Notes under the pieces: generated by a model
Databases searched by the model: none
What the model saw: only the letters and a program-made list of their open reading frames with translations
Told to the model about the DNA's origin: nothing
Program-made: the position numbers and the translations under genes
Shown: piece after piece, positions 36,867 through 46,090 of the stretch
Position numbering within the stretch: position 1 is the first letter of the stretch
How the letters are laid out: each line of letters opens with the position of its first letter
From: Corynebacterium sp.
GTDB lineage: Bacteria > Actinomycetota > Actinomycetes > Mycobacteriales > Mycobacteriaceae
Direction of reading: 5' to 3'
Length of the DNA stretch: 64,000 nucleotides
NCBI GenBank assembly: GCA_030530875.1
Contig: JAUMUD010000006.1
Span: forward strand, 1-64,000

Positions 36867-36936
36867 TGACCAGTCGCAGTTTTCGAGAGAAACTGCTGTA
36901 AGTAATCGTCCGAGTTAGATAAGGGGTAACCCTCCT

Positions 36937-37242
36937 ATGTACGCGATCGTCAAGACCGGCGGCAAGCAGTACAAGGTTGCTGAAGGTGACCTCGTCAAGG
37001 TCGAGAAGATCGAGGGTGAGTCTGGTACTGCCGTGACTCTCACCCCCGTTCTGCTCGTCGATGGCGCCAATGTAACTACCGCTGCCGACAAGCTTGCTAA
37101 GGTAAGCGTCAATGCAGAGATCGTCGAGCACGTTAAGGGCCCGAAGATCCGCATCCTTAAGTACAAGAACAAGACCGGCTATAAGAAGCGTCAGGGTCAC
37201 CGTCAGAACCTGACGGTGCTCAAGATCACCGGTATCAAGTAA
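36937..37242 (+). CDS. rplU: 50S ribosomal protein L21
   Basis: A 101-residue large-subunit protein that binds 23S rRNA. It begins [18 protein letters not shown], the standard L21 start, and ends [18 protein letters not shown] with the conserved basic, RNA-binding YKKRQGHRQ block. It is the first gene of the rplU-rpmA operon and has the promoter described upstream. Confidence 0.98.
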   Translation: MYAIVKTGGKQYKVAEGDLVKVEKIEGESGTAVTLTPVLLVDGANVTTAADKLAKVSVNAEIVEHVKGPKIRILKYKNKTGYKKRQGHRQNLTVLKITGIK

Positions 37243-37286
37243 GTCGTTCATTCGACCCGAGTATTTCCTGAAGGAGGGAAACCGAC

Positions 37287-37544
37287 ATGGCACACAAGAA
37301 GGGTGCATCAAGCTCCAGCAATGGTCGCGATTCAGAGTCAAAGCGACTTGGTGTGAAGCGTTTCGGTGGCCAGCAGGTTAAGGCCGGTGAGATCCTCGTG
37401 CGTCAGCGTGGTACTGCATTCCACCCAGGTGAGAACGTAGGCCGCGGCGGCGACGACACTCTCTTCGCTCTTGCTGCAGGTTCTGTGCAGTTCGCTATTA
37501 AGAAGAACCGCCGTACCGTAAACATTGTTCCAGCTGAGGTCTAA
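37287..37544 (+). CDS. rpmA: 50S ribosomal protein L27
   Basis: An 85-residue protein. The sequence [28 protein letters not shown] is canonical L27, whose N-terminus reaches into the peptidyl-transferase centre. The start directly exposes AHKKG, with no cleavable N-terminal extension of the Firmicutes type. Ribosome binding site AAGGAGGGAAACC. It is followed by a strong terminator. Confidence 0.98.
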   Translation: MAHKKGASSSSNGRDSESKRLGVKRFGGQQVKAGEILVRQRGTAFHPGENVGRGGDDTLFALAAGSVQFAIKKNRRTVNIVPAEV

Positions 37545-37561
37545 GCCTCTACTGGATCTCA

Positions 37562-37596
37562 CCCGCCGAGGCACGCGCCCCGGCGGGCTTTTTTTA
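37562..37596 (+). terminator. Terminator after rpmA
   Basis: CCCGCCG (37562-37568) pairs with CGGCGGG (37581-37587), then T7. It separates the ribosomal protein genes from obg. Confidence 0.9.
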
Positions 37597-37614
37597 TAGT
37601 TAAGAAGGGAAGTA

Positions 37615-39114
37615 ATGAACCGCTTTATTGACCGCGTAGTTCTCCACCTCATCGCTGGTGATGGCGGCAATGGCTGTGCCTCCATTCACCGTGAGAAGTT
37701 CAAGCCTCTTGGTGGTCCTGATGGTGGTAATGGTGGCCACGGTGGCGATATTATCTTCGAAGTAAGCCCACAGGTACACACCCTGATGGACCTGCACTAC
37801 AGGCCTCATCTGAAGGCTACCCGTGGTGCCAATGGTGCCGGCGACCACCGTAATGGTGCGCGCGGTGAGGACCTGGTTGTGGCTATCCCTGCCGGTACCG
37901 TGGTTAAGGATGAGCAGGGTAATGTCCTTGCTGACCTCACCACCATTGGTACTCGCTTTATCGCTGCTGCCGGTGGCCATGGTGGTCTCGGTAATGCGGC
38001 TCTTGCTTCCCGTGCCCGCAAGGCTCCTGGTTTTGCCCTCAAGGGTGAGCCAGGTGAGCAGGTGGACTTAACTCTTGAGCTCAAGTCCATGGCTGATGTG
38101 GGCTTGGTGGGCTTCCCATCTGCCGGTAAGTCCTCGTTGATTTCGGTTTTGTCTGCTGCCCGACCAAAGATTGGTGATTATCCATTCACCACCCTGCAGC
38201 CAAATCTTGGTGTGGTGGATATGGGCACGGACTCCTTTACCATTGCCGATGTGCCAGGTTTGATCCCTGGTGCCTCTGAAGGTCGGGGTTTGGGTCTGGA
38301 CTTCCTGCGTCATATTGAACGAACGGCCGTGCTTGCACATGTGGTGGACTGTGCCACCCTGGAGCCAAACCGTGACCCTGTTTCTGATATTGAGGCACTC
38401 GAAGCCGAGCTTGCCGCCTACCAGGAAAGCCTTGAGTCGGATACTGGTCTGGGAGACCTGCGTGAGCGTCCACGCATTATTATTCTCAACAAGGCCGATG
38501 TGCCAGAGGCCCGCGAATTGGCTGAGTTCTTGATGGAGGACTTGGAGAAGTTCGGCTGGCCAATCTTCATTATCTCCGCTGTTGCCCGCCAGGGGCTTGA
38601 GCCACTGAAGTATAAGCTCATGGAGATTGTGGCTAAGGCTCGAAAAGAGCGTCAGGATACCCGCCGCAAGGTTGAGGTTCAGACCATTGTGCGCCCGAAG
38701 GCTGTTCGTGGCAAGCGTGAGTTTGTTATCGAGGCTGACCCAGAGGGTGGTTGGATTATCCGCGGTGAGAAGCCAGAACGCTGGATTATGCAGACTGACT
38801 TCGAAAATGATGAGGCCGTGGGTTATCTTGGTGACCGCCTGGCTAAGCTCGGTGTGGAAGATGCCCTTTTTGAGGCCGGTGCTGAGGAAGGCGATACTGT
38901 CACCATCGGTGAGGTCTCCTTCGATTGGGAGCCATTGACTGCAGCCGGTGTGGACCCAACCTTGACTGGTCGTGGTACTGACATTCGCCTGGAGAAGACT
39001 GGCCGTGTGAGCGCTGCTGAGCGTAAGCGTGCCAGCCAGGTTCGCCGTGGTCTTATTGATGAATATGACTTCGGCGATGATGAGGTGGCCGATCGTGATA
39101 GGTGGCAGGGCTAA
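37615..39114 (+). CDS. obg: GTPase Obg
   Basis: A ribosome-associated GTPase of 499 residues that acts in 50S assembly and stress control. The N-terminal glycine-rich Obg fold has repeated GGxGG and GxGG turns (residues ~1-157). The G domain has [10 protein letters not shown] (G1), DVPG (G3) and NKADV (G4). The C-terminal OCT domain (about residues 355-430) is followed by a charged tail. It overlaps proB by one base (TAATG). Confidence 0.97.
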   Translation: MNRFIDRVVLHLIAGDGGNGCASIHREKFKPLGGPDGGNGGHGGDIIFEVSPQVHTLMDLHYRPHLKATRGANGAGDHRNGARGEDLVVAIPAGTVVKDEQGNVLADLTTIGTRFIAAAGGHGGLGNAALASRARKAPGFALKGEPGEQVDLTLELKSMADVGLVGFPSAGKSSLISVLSAARPKIGDYPFTTLQPNLGVVDMGTDSFTIADVPGLIPGASEGRGLGLDFLRHIERTAVLAHVVDCATLEPNRDPVSDIEALEAELAAYQESLESDTGLGDLRERPRIIILNKADVPEARELAEFLMEDLEKFGWPIFIISAVARQGLEPLKYKLMEIVAKARKERQDTRRKVEVQTIVRPKAVRGKREFVIEADPEGGWIIRGEKPERWIMQTDFENDEAVGYLGDRLAKLGVEDALFEAGAEEGDTVTIGEVSFDWEPLTAAGVDPTLTGRGTDIRLEKTGRVSAAERKRASQVRRGLIDEYDFGDDEVADRDRWQG

Positions 39115-40193
39115 TGGCTAATACCCGCGAGGCTATTCGTGGTGCCAGGCGCCTTGTGGTTAAGATTGGTTCCTCCAGTCTGACTAAGTCGGACTATACC
39201 GTGGACCCAGCCAAGCTTGATATTTTCACCGAGGCTATAGCCAAGCGCATTCAATCCGGCACGGAGGTCATTTTGGTCTCCTCCGGTGCGGTGGCCTCCG
39301 GTATGGGCCCAATGGGTCTGCACTCCAGGCCAACAGATTTGGCAACCAAGCAGGCAGCTGCCGCAGTGGGCCAGGTTTATTTGGCCCAGGAGTGGGGTAG
39401 GAGCTTTGGGCGTTTTGGGCTCACCACCGCCCAGGTTTTGCTAACCGCCTCTGATGCTGGTGACCGTGGTCGTGTGCGCAATATTCAGCGCACCATTGAG
39501 CGTCTCTGCCAGCTGGGTGTGGTGCCAATTGTCAACGAAAATGACACGGTTGCTACCTCTGAGATGCACTTTGGCGATAATGACCGCCTGGCTGCAGTGG
39601 TGAGCTTCCTCATTGGGGCTGACGGTCTGGTGTTGCTTTCTGACGTCGACGGTCTCTATACCGATAATCCGACAAACCCAGATGCGACATTCATCTCCCA
39701 GGTCTCAGGTCCAGCAGATCTGGAGGGTGTGATTGCTGGTGAGGGTGGCAAGGTCGGCACTGGTGGCATGTCCACCAAGGTTGCTGCCGCCACCATGGCC
39801 ACCCGCTCCGGTATTCCAGTGCTGCTCACCTCGGCTGCCTTGATTGGCTCGGCGCTGGATGCGGCGGATGTCGGTACTGCCTTTAGCGCTGGTGAGCGCA
39901 AGCTTTCGGCCTGGAAGGCTTGGGCCCTGGACGTGGCTGATGTTTCTGGTGGTGTGCGCGTGGATGAGGGTGCCATGGAGGCCCTTCGTGCCGGCGGCCA
40001 CTCGCTTTTGGCTGTTGGTGTCACCGAAATTATTGGTGAATTCCACACCGGGGATATTATTGAGGTACTTGGGCCTGTCGGCCAGCTCATTGGTCGTGGC
40101 GAAGCCGGCTGCGACTGGGATGAAGCTGAAGAGCGCAAGGGTGAAGCCCATGTGCGCCCAATTATCCATGCCGACTATCTTTCACTTTCCTAA
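39114..40193 (+). CDS. proB: Glutamate 5-kinase
   Basis: The first enzyme of proline synthesis from glutamate, 359 residues. The amino-acid-kinase domain starts [13 protein letters not shown] and includes [14 protein letters not shown], INDxD-type [18 protein letters not shown] and [14 protein letters not shown]-terminal PUA domain is present ([21 protein letters not shown]...), as in most bacterial ProB. The start is coupled to obg by a 1-base overlap. proA follows directly after 9 nt. Confidence 0.96.
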   Translation: MANTREAIRGARRLVVKIGSSSLTKSDYTVDPAKLDIFTEAIAKRIQSGTEVILVSSGAVASGMGPMGLHSRPTDLATKQAAAAVGQVYLAQEWGRSFGRFGLTTAQVLLTASDAGDRGRVRNIQRTIERLCQLGVVPIVNENDTVATSEMHFGDNDRLAAVVSFLIGADGLVLLSDVDGLYTDNPTNPDATFISQVSGPADLEGVIAGEGGKVGTGGMSTKVAAATMATRSGIPVLLTSAALIGSALDAADVGTAFSAGERKLSAWKAWALDVADVSGGVRVDEGAMEALRAGGHSLLAVGVTEIIGEFHTGDIIEVLGPVGQLIGRGEAGCDWDEAEERKGEAHVRPIIHADYLSLS

Positions 40194-40202
40194 GGAATAA
40201 GC

Positions 40203-41450
40203 ATGACTAATTCTGAAACTGCTGCTGTACTTGAATGTGCCAGGGTAGCCAAGACCGCTTCCCGTGCGGTTGCCATTCTGGACACCGATATGAAGAATGC
40301 GGTTTTGCGCTCGGCTGCTGAGGCCCTGCGTGCGAACTGCGCGTCTATCCTTGCTGCCAATGCCCGCGACCTTGAGGAGAATTCCCATCTCAATGATTCC
40401 CTCAAGGATAGGCTTCGTCTGGACGAGGCCCGCGTGGATGGCATTGCCTGCGGTTTGGAGCAGGTTGCTGACCTGCCCGACCCAGTGGGTGAGGTGCTGG
40501 AACACCGCAGCATGTACAACGGCATTGATATGAAGAAAGTCCGTGTTCCTTTGGGTGTGATGGCCATGGTTTATGAAGCCCGCCCCAATGTGACCGTGGA
40601 TGCTTTTGGTCTGGCATTCAAGACCAATAACGTGGCCCTGCTGCGTGGCTCCAAGACCGCCTGGCATTCCAACCAGGAGCTGGTGCGCATTTTGCGCGAA
40701 ACCCTGGAGGCCAATAATGTGACCCCGGATGCCGTGGTGCTGCTTCCTTGCCAGACCCATGAGTCCGTGCAGGATGTTATTACCGCCCGTGGCCTAGTCG
40801 ATGTGGTCATTCCTCGTGGTGGTGCGGGTCTTATTCGTGCCGTGGTGGACAATGCCACGGTGCCGACCATTGAGACCGGTGCAGGTAACTGCCATGTGTA
40901 CATCCACCACACTGCCCCAATTCAGCGTGCCGTGGATATTGTCATTAATGCGAAAACACGTAGGCCATCGGTCTGCAATTCCGCTGAAACCGTGCTTATC
41001 GATGATTCCTGGACAGGCACCAATGAATTGTTGGCTGCCCTGGTGGATGCAGGTGTGACATTGCACGGTGACCCAGCTTCCTTCCCTGATTTCTCCATTG
41101 TCGCGGCTAGCGACAAAGACTGGGAAGAGGAGTATCTTTCCAATGACATTGCCGTGAAGTTGGTTTCCGGAATTGATGAGGCACTCGACCACATTGCCCG
41201 TTATTCCACCGGCCATACTGAGGCTATTGTGGCCAATGACACGGAGGCCGAGGAGACTTTTTCCTTGTCCGTGGATTCCGCAGCAGTCATGATCAATGCC
41301 TCCACCGCCTTTACTGATGGTGAGCAGTACGGCATGGGTGCAGAGATTGGTATTAGCACCCAGAAGCTCCATGCGCGCGGCCCGATGGCCCTGCCAGAAC
41401 TAACCTCCTATAAGTGGATTCTCACTGGTGAGGGGCAGATTCGCGCATGA
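40203..41450 (+). CDS. proA: Gamma-glutamyl phosphate reductase
   Basis: The second enzyme of proline synthesis, an aldehyde-dehydrogenase-fold protein of 415 residues that reduces glutamyl phosphate with NADPH. Motifs include the active-site Cys region [34 protein letters not shown] (split here: [11 protein letters not shown] and [16 protein letters not shown]) and the C-terminal [15 protein letters not shown]. The ribosome binding site is AAGGA. Its stop overlaps nadD by 4 nt. In C. glutamicum a 2-hydroxyacid dehydrogenase gene lies between proB and proA; it is absent here. Confidence 0.96.
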   Translation: MTNSETAAVLECARVAKTASRAVAILDTDMKNAVLRSAAEALRANCASILAANARDLEENSHLNDSLKDRLRLDEARVDGIACGLEQVADLPDPVGEVLEHRSMYNGIDMKKVRVPLGVMAMVYEARPNVTVDAFGLAFKTNNVALLRGSKTAWHSNQELVRILRETLEANNVTPDAVVLLPCQTHESVQDVITARGLVDVVIPRGGAGLIRAVVDNATVPTIETGAGNCHVYIHHTAPIQRAVDIVINAKTRRPSVCNSAETVLIDDSWTGTNELLAALVDAGVTLHGDPASFPDFSIVAASDKDWEEEYLSNDIAVKLVSGIDEALDHIARYSTGHTEAIVANDTEAEETFSLSVDSAAVMINASTAFTDGEQYGMGAEIGISTQKLHARGPMALPELTSYKWILTGEGQIRA

Positions 41451-42049
41451 GGCGCATAGGCATTATGGGTGGTACCTTCGACCCCATCCACCATGGACAC
41501 CTGGTGGCGGGCTCGGAGGTCGCACACCGATTTGGGCTCGATGAGGTCATTTACGTGCCCACCGGCAACCCCTGGCAAAAAGATGTAGGCTCTGTTACCG
41601 CAGCAGAACACCGCTATTTGATGACAGTGATTGCCACCGCCGCCAACCCACGCTTTAGCGTATCCCGTGTGGATATAGATCGTGGTGGTCCTACGTATAC
41701 CGTCGATACGCTTTCGGATCTGGCGGGACAATATCCAGATGCGGAACTCTTCTTTATCACCGGTGCCGATGCGCTTGCCAGGATTGTGACCTGGCGCAAC
41801 TGGGAAGAGATGTTTGAACACGCCCAATTTGTGGGTGTGACCAGGCCAGGATACACGCTTGACGCCGATGCAATTCCCGATGGTGTGGTCCACCGAGTCC
41901 ACCTTGTGGAAATTCCCGCCATGGCGATTTCCTCCACGGACTGCCGTGAGCGCGCCGGGCGCGGCGAGCCCCTATGGTATCTGGTCCCCGATGGGGTGGT
42001 CCAGTACATAAATAAATATGGTCTGTATGGCACAGAAAAAGTACGTTAA
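41447..42049 (+). CDS. nadD: Nicotinate-nucleotide adenylyltransferase
   Basis: NAD biosynthesis enzyme of 200 residues that adenylylates nicotinate mononucleotide. The nucleotidyltransferase signature [11 protein letters not shown] (residues 6-16) with its (H/T)xGH core and the C-terminal [13 protein letters not shown] (ISSTxxR) are both intact. It is translated from an ATGA overlap with proA and sits in the proA-nadD-rsfS-phosphatase operon. Confidence 0.95.
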   Translation: MRRIGIMGGTFDPIHHGHLVAGSEVAHRFGLDEVIYVPTGNPWQKDVGSVTAAEHRYLMTVIATAANPRFSVSRVDIDRGGPTYTVDTLSDLAGQYPDAELFFITGADALARIVTWRNWEEMFEHAQFVGVTRPGYTLDADAIPDGVVHRVHLVEIPAMAISSTDCRERAGRGEPLWYLVPDGVVQYINKYGLYGTEKVR

Positions 42050-42086
42050 AATTATAAAGTTCGATTAAAAATCAGGAAGGTCACCC

Positions 42087-42539
42087 ATGAGCCCAAGCCC
42101 ACAAGAGCAAGCTACCGTCGCCGCCCTTGCCGCCAGCGAGAAGCTCGGCCAGGACATTAGTGTTATCAATGTGAGCCAGCAGCTCCCATTTGCTGACTAC
42201 TTTGTCATTGTTTCCGCTGATAATGAGCGTCAAATTAATGCCATTGTCGATGAGGTGGAGGATAAGCTGCGCGAAATTGGTGTGAAGCCAACCAGCCGTG
42301 AAGGTGTGCGCGAGAGCCGCTGGGCCCTGATTGATTTCGGTGATGTGATTGTTCACGTCATGCGCGATGCGGAGCGTGAGTTCTATAACCTCGATGGTCT
42401 GTGGTCTGACTGCCCAACGCTGGAAATTGAGGGCATTGAGTCCACCACCCACAAGGAGGACTCTGTCAATATCCGCCATGTGAGCTCCATTGATGAGATT
42501 CCTCTGGCTAAGCCAGCCCCTGATGAGGATGAGCTATGA
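42087..42539 (+). CDS. rsfS: Ribosomal silencing factor RsfS
   Basis: A 150-residue RsfS/Iojap/DUF143 protein that binds L14 and blocks subunit joining in starvation. The core reads AASEKLGQDISVINVSQQLPFADYFVIVSADNERQ... and SRWALIDFGDVIVHVMRDAEREFYNLDGLW. The C-terminal ~40 residues are acidic and extend beyond the usual domain. Ribosome binding site AGGAAGG. It overlaps the phosphatase gene by 4 nt. Confidence 0.95.
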   Translation: MSPSPQEQATVAALAASEKLGQDISVINVSQQLPFADYFVIVSADNERQINAIVDEVEDKLREIGVKPTSREGVRESRWALIDFGDVIVHVMRDAEREFYNLDGLWSDCPTLEIEGIESTTHKEDSVNIRHVSSIDEIPLAKPAPDEDEL

Positions 42540-43246
42540 GCCGTCATCTGATTTTGCTCCGCCACGGGGAAACCACCTTCAACTTTGATGGTCGCATGCA
42601 GGGGCATTTGGATACGCCACTCACCGACAACGGTCGGGCACAGGCCCGCAGTGCTGGTGAGGCGCTTGTCGATGCCGGCATTACCAAGATTGTGACCTCT
42701 GACCTTTCCCGCGCCCGTGAGACCGCTGAGATTGTGGGCTCGATGATCGGCGTTCCAGTTGAGGTGGATGAGCGCCTGCGTGAGACCCACCTGGGCAAGT
42801 GGCAGGGCATGAGGCACTCTGATATTGATGAGCAGTATCCGGGTGACCGTGCACGCTGGGCCTACCGTGAAGATTGGGCGCCAGAGGGTGGTGAAACCCG
42901 CACTGAGGTTATTGCCCGCTCCCGCCCAGTAATTGAAGACCTCATGGTCAATTACCCTGATTGGGAGCACAATACGGTGCTGTTGGTCTCCCATGGTGGC
43001 ACCATTAAGGGCCTGGCTGCAAGCCTGCTCAAGGTGCATCCGCTCATGAGCGGTTTGGGCAATGCCTGCTGGGCACAGCTCACTGCGCGTCCGCACTTCA
43101 ACGGGCTCAATACTGACTTCAGCGGTGAGGGCGATGACTTCGTGCCGCACTCTGATTTCACTCCAGGTGATGTGGAACAGGCCATGAATGCCGACTGGTA
43201 TTTGGACGGCTGGAATTTGGGCCTGAAAATCCGCCGCACACGCTAA
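42536..43246 (+). CDS. Histidine phosphatase (phosphoglycerate mutase-like)
   Basis: A 236-residue branch-1 histidine phosphatase. The RHG motif LLRHGETTFNFDGRMQGHLDTPL carries the phospho-accepting His; the second His lies in VLLVSHGGTIKGL. Arg and Glu of the active site are in TSDLSRARETAEI and LRETHLGKWQG. The equivalent gene after rsfS in M. tuberculosis (Rv2419c) is a glucosyl-3-phosphoglycerate phosphatase (GpgP); by synteny that is the best guess, but a cofactor-dependent mutase or a general phosphatase cannot be excluded. Confidence 0.88.
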   Translation: MSRHLILLRHGETTFNFDGRMQGHLDTPLTDNGRAQARSAGEALVDAGITKIVTSDLSRARETAEIVGSMIGVPVEVDERLRETHLGKWQGMRHSDIDEQYPGDRARWAYREDWAPEGGETRTEVIARSRPVIEDLMVNYPDWEHNTVLLVSHGGTIKGLAASLLKVHPLMSGLGNACWAQLTARPHFNGLNTDFSGEGDDFVPHSDFTPGDVEQAMNADWYLDGWNLGLKIRRTR

Positions 43247-43299
43247 AGCCCTGACCTGCACGAAAGGCGCATCGCTTGCTCTTCTGTCATGCTTAGTGC

Positions 43300-43944
43300 A
43301 TGAAGAAGACAAAGTCGATTGCCAATAGGATCTCTGAGATCACCAAACCTAGCGGTGCTGAAGATGAAATGCAGGTCAGCTACCCAAAGCCACGCTTTAG
43401 CGTCAAACCCATCCAAGTGCTGGGCTTCCTGGTGGTGATGGGTGTACTTCTTGGTGCGCTCATCCTGCGCGAACCTAGCGCTCCAGGCGAATCTGCCTCA
43501 GCCCCACCAACAGAACTACCGTGGGGCGAAACCTCCGAACCACCCTATTATGTGGTCTCCATTCAAGGGGCCGTAGCTAGTCCCGGCATGTATACCGTGG
43601 AACCCGGCGTGCGTGTGGGGGAGTTGCTCCAAGCAGCCGAGCCACATTCTGATGCTGAGCTAGGCACCGTCAATCATGCACAAAAGCTTGTCGACGGCCA
43701 ACAAATCCACGTTCTACTCAAGGGCGAAGCGCCACCTGCCTCAGGGGAAAAGGCCAAGGTGTCCATCAACTCCGCAACTGCGGAAGAATTAGAAAATCTA
43801 CCCGGCATTGGGCCGGCCACAGCCAGGGCCATTGTGGCCTATAGGGAAAAGAATGGGCCTTTTGCCAAATTAGAGGACATTACCAATATCAAGGGTATTG
43901 GGCCACGTAGTCTCGAGCGCTTCATTGATCTGATTGAGCTTTAA
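43300..43944 (+). CDS. comEA: ComEA-like helix-hairpin-helix DNA-binding protein
   Basis: A 214-residue protein with a ~45-residue cytosolic N-terminus, one membrane anchor (IQVLGFLVVMGVLLGALIL), a Pro/Ser/Glu spacer, an SLBB domain (VVSIQGAVASPGMYTVEPGVRVGELLQAA) and two C-terminal helix-hairpin-helix motifs (INSATAEELENLPGIGPATA; FAKLEDITNIKGIGPRSLE). ComEA receptors bind double-stranded DNA outside the membrane for uptake. It is coupled to comEC by TAATG. Natural competence is not demonstrated by this pair alone. Confidence 0.92.
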   Translation: MKKTKSIANRISEITKPSGAEDEMQVSYPKPRFSVKPIQVLGFLVVMGVLLGALILREPSAPGESASAPPTELPWGETSEPPYYVVSIQGAVASPGMYTVEPGVRVGELLQAAEPHSDAELGTVNHAQKLVDGQQIHVLLKGEAPPASGEKAKVSINSATAEELENLPGIGPATARAIVAYREKNGPFAKLEDITNIKGIGPRSLERFIDLIEL

Positions 43945-45275
43945 TGCGTGAGTTGCGACTGGTGCCCGCCGCCCTCACTGTCTGGCTTGTTATTCTCATG
44001 CCATGGTGGGGGTATATTCCCGCGCCTCCAGCCTTTTTGGTGCTCGGCATCTTTGTGCTCTGCATGAAACCGGCCATGGGGGTAATGGCAGGGGCTACTG
44101 GAATGCTTATGTGGCTGCGCCTTAAGTTCCAATCCACCTATACGCCTGAGGGGGTAGTGCAGGCTGTTATTACCAGTAGTCCTAGGCAAACCAAGACCGG
44201 GCGGTGGATGAGCACTGCGGAGATTGATAACCACCGCTTTACTGTGATGAGCAAAGACCCCTTAGGTGTGAATGACCACTATTTGCTTGATGTGAGCCCC
44301 ATTGAGGGGACTCTGCTTCGCGCCGGGCGAACTAAGCTAATTGAGGAGCATACGAGCTGGTCTGAGCGTATCAAGGACACCTTCATCCACGCCGTTGAAG
44401 CCTATGGTGGGGGAGAAGGACTCATTCCCGGCATGGTGGTGGGCGATACGCGCCTGCAGAGCGCCAGCGAGATGAATGTCTACACCTTGACTGGGCTTTC
44501 TCATTTGAGTGCTGTTTCTGGTTCCAATGTGGCCATTGTGTTGGGGACTGTGGCCGTACTTGCCGCCAAGGCTGGCCACTATACGCGGTTGGTCCTTTGT
44601 GCTGTGGCGCTCTTTGGCTTTGTCTGCTTGATTGGGCCGGAGCCCAGTGTGCTTCGCGCAGGTGTCATGGGGGCCGTGGGTTTGGTTGCCATTTTGTGTC
44701 ATCGGCGTATTGAGCCCATTCACGCCCTGTGCTTGGCGGTGATTGTTCTTCTCTTTGTGGACCCCGAATTGGGCACCCACTATGGTTTTGCCCTTTCCGT
44801 GGCAGCCACGGCTGGAATTATTAGCCTCTATCCCTGCTTCCTGCCGGCCTTAGGAAAACTACCGCCTTTAGTAGCGCGGGCTTTGGCGGTCACTATTGCT
44901 GCCGATATTGTTACTCAGCCCATTATTGCTTTGATGAGTGGGCGCATTAGCTTTGTCAGTGTCTTTTGTAATATGCTTGCCGCCCCGGTGGTGCCCATTG
45001 TGACGGTGGTGGGCATGGTGGCCTGCCTTTTGAGTCTTGTGCCGGGCAATTTTGAGGCGCTGCCACTACTTATTTGTCGGGGTTGTGCCTGGTGGATTGA
45101 CTGGGTCTCCCATTTTGCCTTTTCATTGCCGATGGCCACAATCGACCTGGGTGCAGGGCCACTGGCAATTTTCTGGGCTTGCATGCTGACCTTGTGGACC
45201 CATGCGATTTTATGGGGCATGGCCCGGACACGAAAAAAGGGCCCCGAGGGGCCCCAAATACGTGAAAATAATTAG
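43944..45275 (+). CDS. comEC: ComEC/Rec2-family DNA-translocation channel (short form)
   Basis: A multi-spanning membrane protein of 443 residues. The OB-like DUF4131 region is at about residues 60-140 and the Competence domain begins at VHAVEAYGGGEGLIPGMVVGD-like sequence (GLIPGMVVGDTR), followed by LTGLSHLSAVSGSNVAIVLG, the family's best-conserved segment. It ends after the last helix; the C-terminal metallo-beta-lactamase-like nuclease domain of long ComEC proteins is missing. Its 3' end overlaps a terminator that serves the opposite strand. Confidence 0.88.
   Translation: MRELRLVPAALTVWLVILMPWWGYIPAPPAFLVLGIFVLCMKPAMGVMAGATGMLMWLRLKFQSTYTPEGVVQAVITSSPRQTKTGRWMSTAEIDNHRFTVMSKDPLGVNDHYLLDVSPIEGTLLRAGRTKLIEEHTSWSERIKDTFIHAVEAYGGGEGLIPGMVVGDTRLQSASEMNVYTLTGLSHLSAVSGSNVAIVLGTVAVLAAKAGHYTRLVLCAVALFGFVCLIGPEPSVLRAGVMGAVGLVAILCHRRIEPIHALCLAVIVLLFVDPELGTHYGFALSVAATAGIISLYPCFLPALGKLPPLVARALAVTIAADIVTQPIIALMSGRISFVSVFCNMLAAPVVPIVTVVGMVACLLSLVPGNFEALPLLICRGCAWWIDWVSHFAFSLPMATIDLGAGPLAIFWACMLTLWTHAILWGMARTRKKGPEGPQIRENN
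45233..45254 (-). terminator. Terminator of the small exported-protein array, inside comEC
   Basis: GGGCCCC/GGGGCCC (45239-45245, 45248-45254) is followed on the minus strand by T6. It lies 17-39 nt beyond the last minus-strand gene and wholly within the comEC 3' coding end. Confidence 0.85.
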
Positions 45276-45577
45276 CGCAAGAATGGTGGCATGACCATAC
45301 GAGGCAGGTAACCCATATCAACCAGGGTGTTATAGCCATTGGTCAGCAGAATGGTCGTGGCGGCCATCCATACGGTACCCATCACACCAGCGGTGGCGAG
45401 GGTGGTGGCACGATCAACAGCGCTCATATCATCGCTGGAGAATGCACCGTAAATGGTGCTGACTCGTACGTCAGGGGCGGAAATCTTTGGTGCCTCCGCA
45501 GCGCCAGCAGGGGAAACCACACCAGCTACCAGGGCAGTGCTCAGAGCAGTTGCGCCCAGAATCTTCTTTAGCTTCAT
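45272..45577 (-). CDS. Small exported membrane-active protein A of a three-gene array
   Basis: A 101-residue protein. The signal peptide is clear (MKLKKILGATALSTALVAGV...SPAGAA, cleavage near residue 27). The mature part is ~74 residues with one hydrophobic helix (ATTLATAGVMGTVWMAATTILL) and a C-terminal motif YNTLVDMGYLPRM. Its YN-x-LVD motif recurs in gene B, so the two are probably paralogues. Ribosome binding site AAGAAGG. The stop overlaps the comEC end by 4 nt, tail to tail. No family recognised; small size and envelope targeting suggest a pore or cell-envelope role (inference). Confidence 0.78.
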   Translation of the reverse strand: MKLKKILGATALSTALVAGVVSPAGAAEAPKISAPDVRVSTIYGAFSSDDMSAVDRATTLATAGVMGTVWMAATTILLTNGYNTLVDMGYLPRMVMPPFLR

Positions 45578-45591
45578 AGTTTTAATCCTTC

Positions 45592-45810
45592 TTAAAGACG
45601 ACGGAGTGGCTCGATCATGCGGGCGTCGACAAGCGCATTGTAGATAGCGATCTGAGCGGCGACGAGCACGGTGATGGAGGCAGGGACAAAGAGAATCTTG
45701 CCGACAACATCCTTGACGCTGGTATCAGCATGAGCCTGCTGTGGGGCAGCAACAGCCAGAGACGCTGCAGCCACAACGCTAAGGGCAGCAGCAGTAAGGC
45801 GCTTCTTCAT
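45592..45810 (-). CDS. Small exported membrane-active protein B of a three-gene array
   Basis: A 72-residue protein. Signal peptide MKKRLTAAALSVVAAASLAV... ends in AHA (about residue 28). The mature ~44 residues contain one hydrophobic helix (ILFVPASITVLVAAQIAI) followed by YNALVDARMIEPLRRL, which matches the YNTLVD motif of protein A. It has a strong AAGGAG ribosome binding site. It is 14 nt upstream of gene A and 11 nt after gene C, which indicates one operon. Confidence 0.78.
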   Translation of the reverse strand: MKKRLTAAALSVVAAASLAVAAPQQAHADTSVKDVVGKILFVPASITVLVAAQIAIYNALVDARMIEPLRRL

Positions 45811-45821
45811 GAGTGAACTCC

Positions 45822-46028
45822 TTAGCTAGAGAAATTGGACTGGTACATGTAGGTCAGCATGCCAACAACGACAAGCAGAGCAACAGGTACGGCGTATGGA
45901 TTAACGAATGGGTCGGCAACCTTCTGTGCCACAGCCTGTGGCTGGGCCACCTCAGCATGTGCAGCTGGGGCAGAAATACCGGCGCTCAAAGTGGCAACGG
46001 CAATTACGCCTGCAAGAAATTTCTTCAT
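45822..46028 (-). CDS. Small exported membrane-active protein C of a three-gene array
   Basis: A 68-residue protein. Signal peptide MKKFLAGVIAVATLSAGIS..., cleavage after AHA (about residue 25). The mature part has a Pro/Ala/Val-rich stretch and one helix (YAVPVALLVVVGMLTYMY), ending QSNFSS. It lacks the YN-x-LVD motif of A and B. Ribosome binding site AAGGAG. A promoter with TATATT and TTAGCA 17 bp apart lies in the 62-bp gap to the divergent holA. It is the first gene of the array. Confidence 0.75.
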   Translation of the reverse strand: MKKFLAGVIAVATLSAGISAPAAHAEVAQPQAVAQKVADPFVNPYAVPVALLVVVGMLTYMYQSNFSS

Positions 46029-46090
46029 TCTGTCTCCTTAATTTGGACTAAAATATACTGTACTACATTAACAATGCTAAGGTAGGGCAA

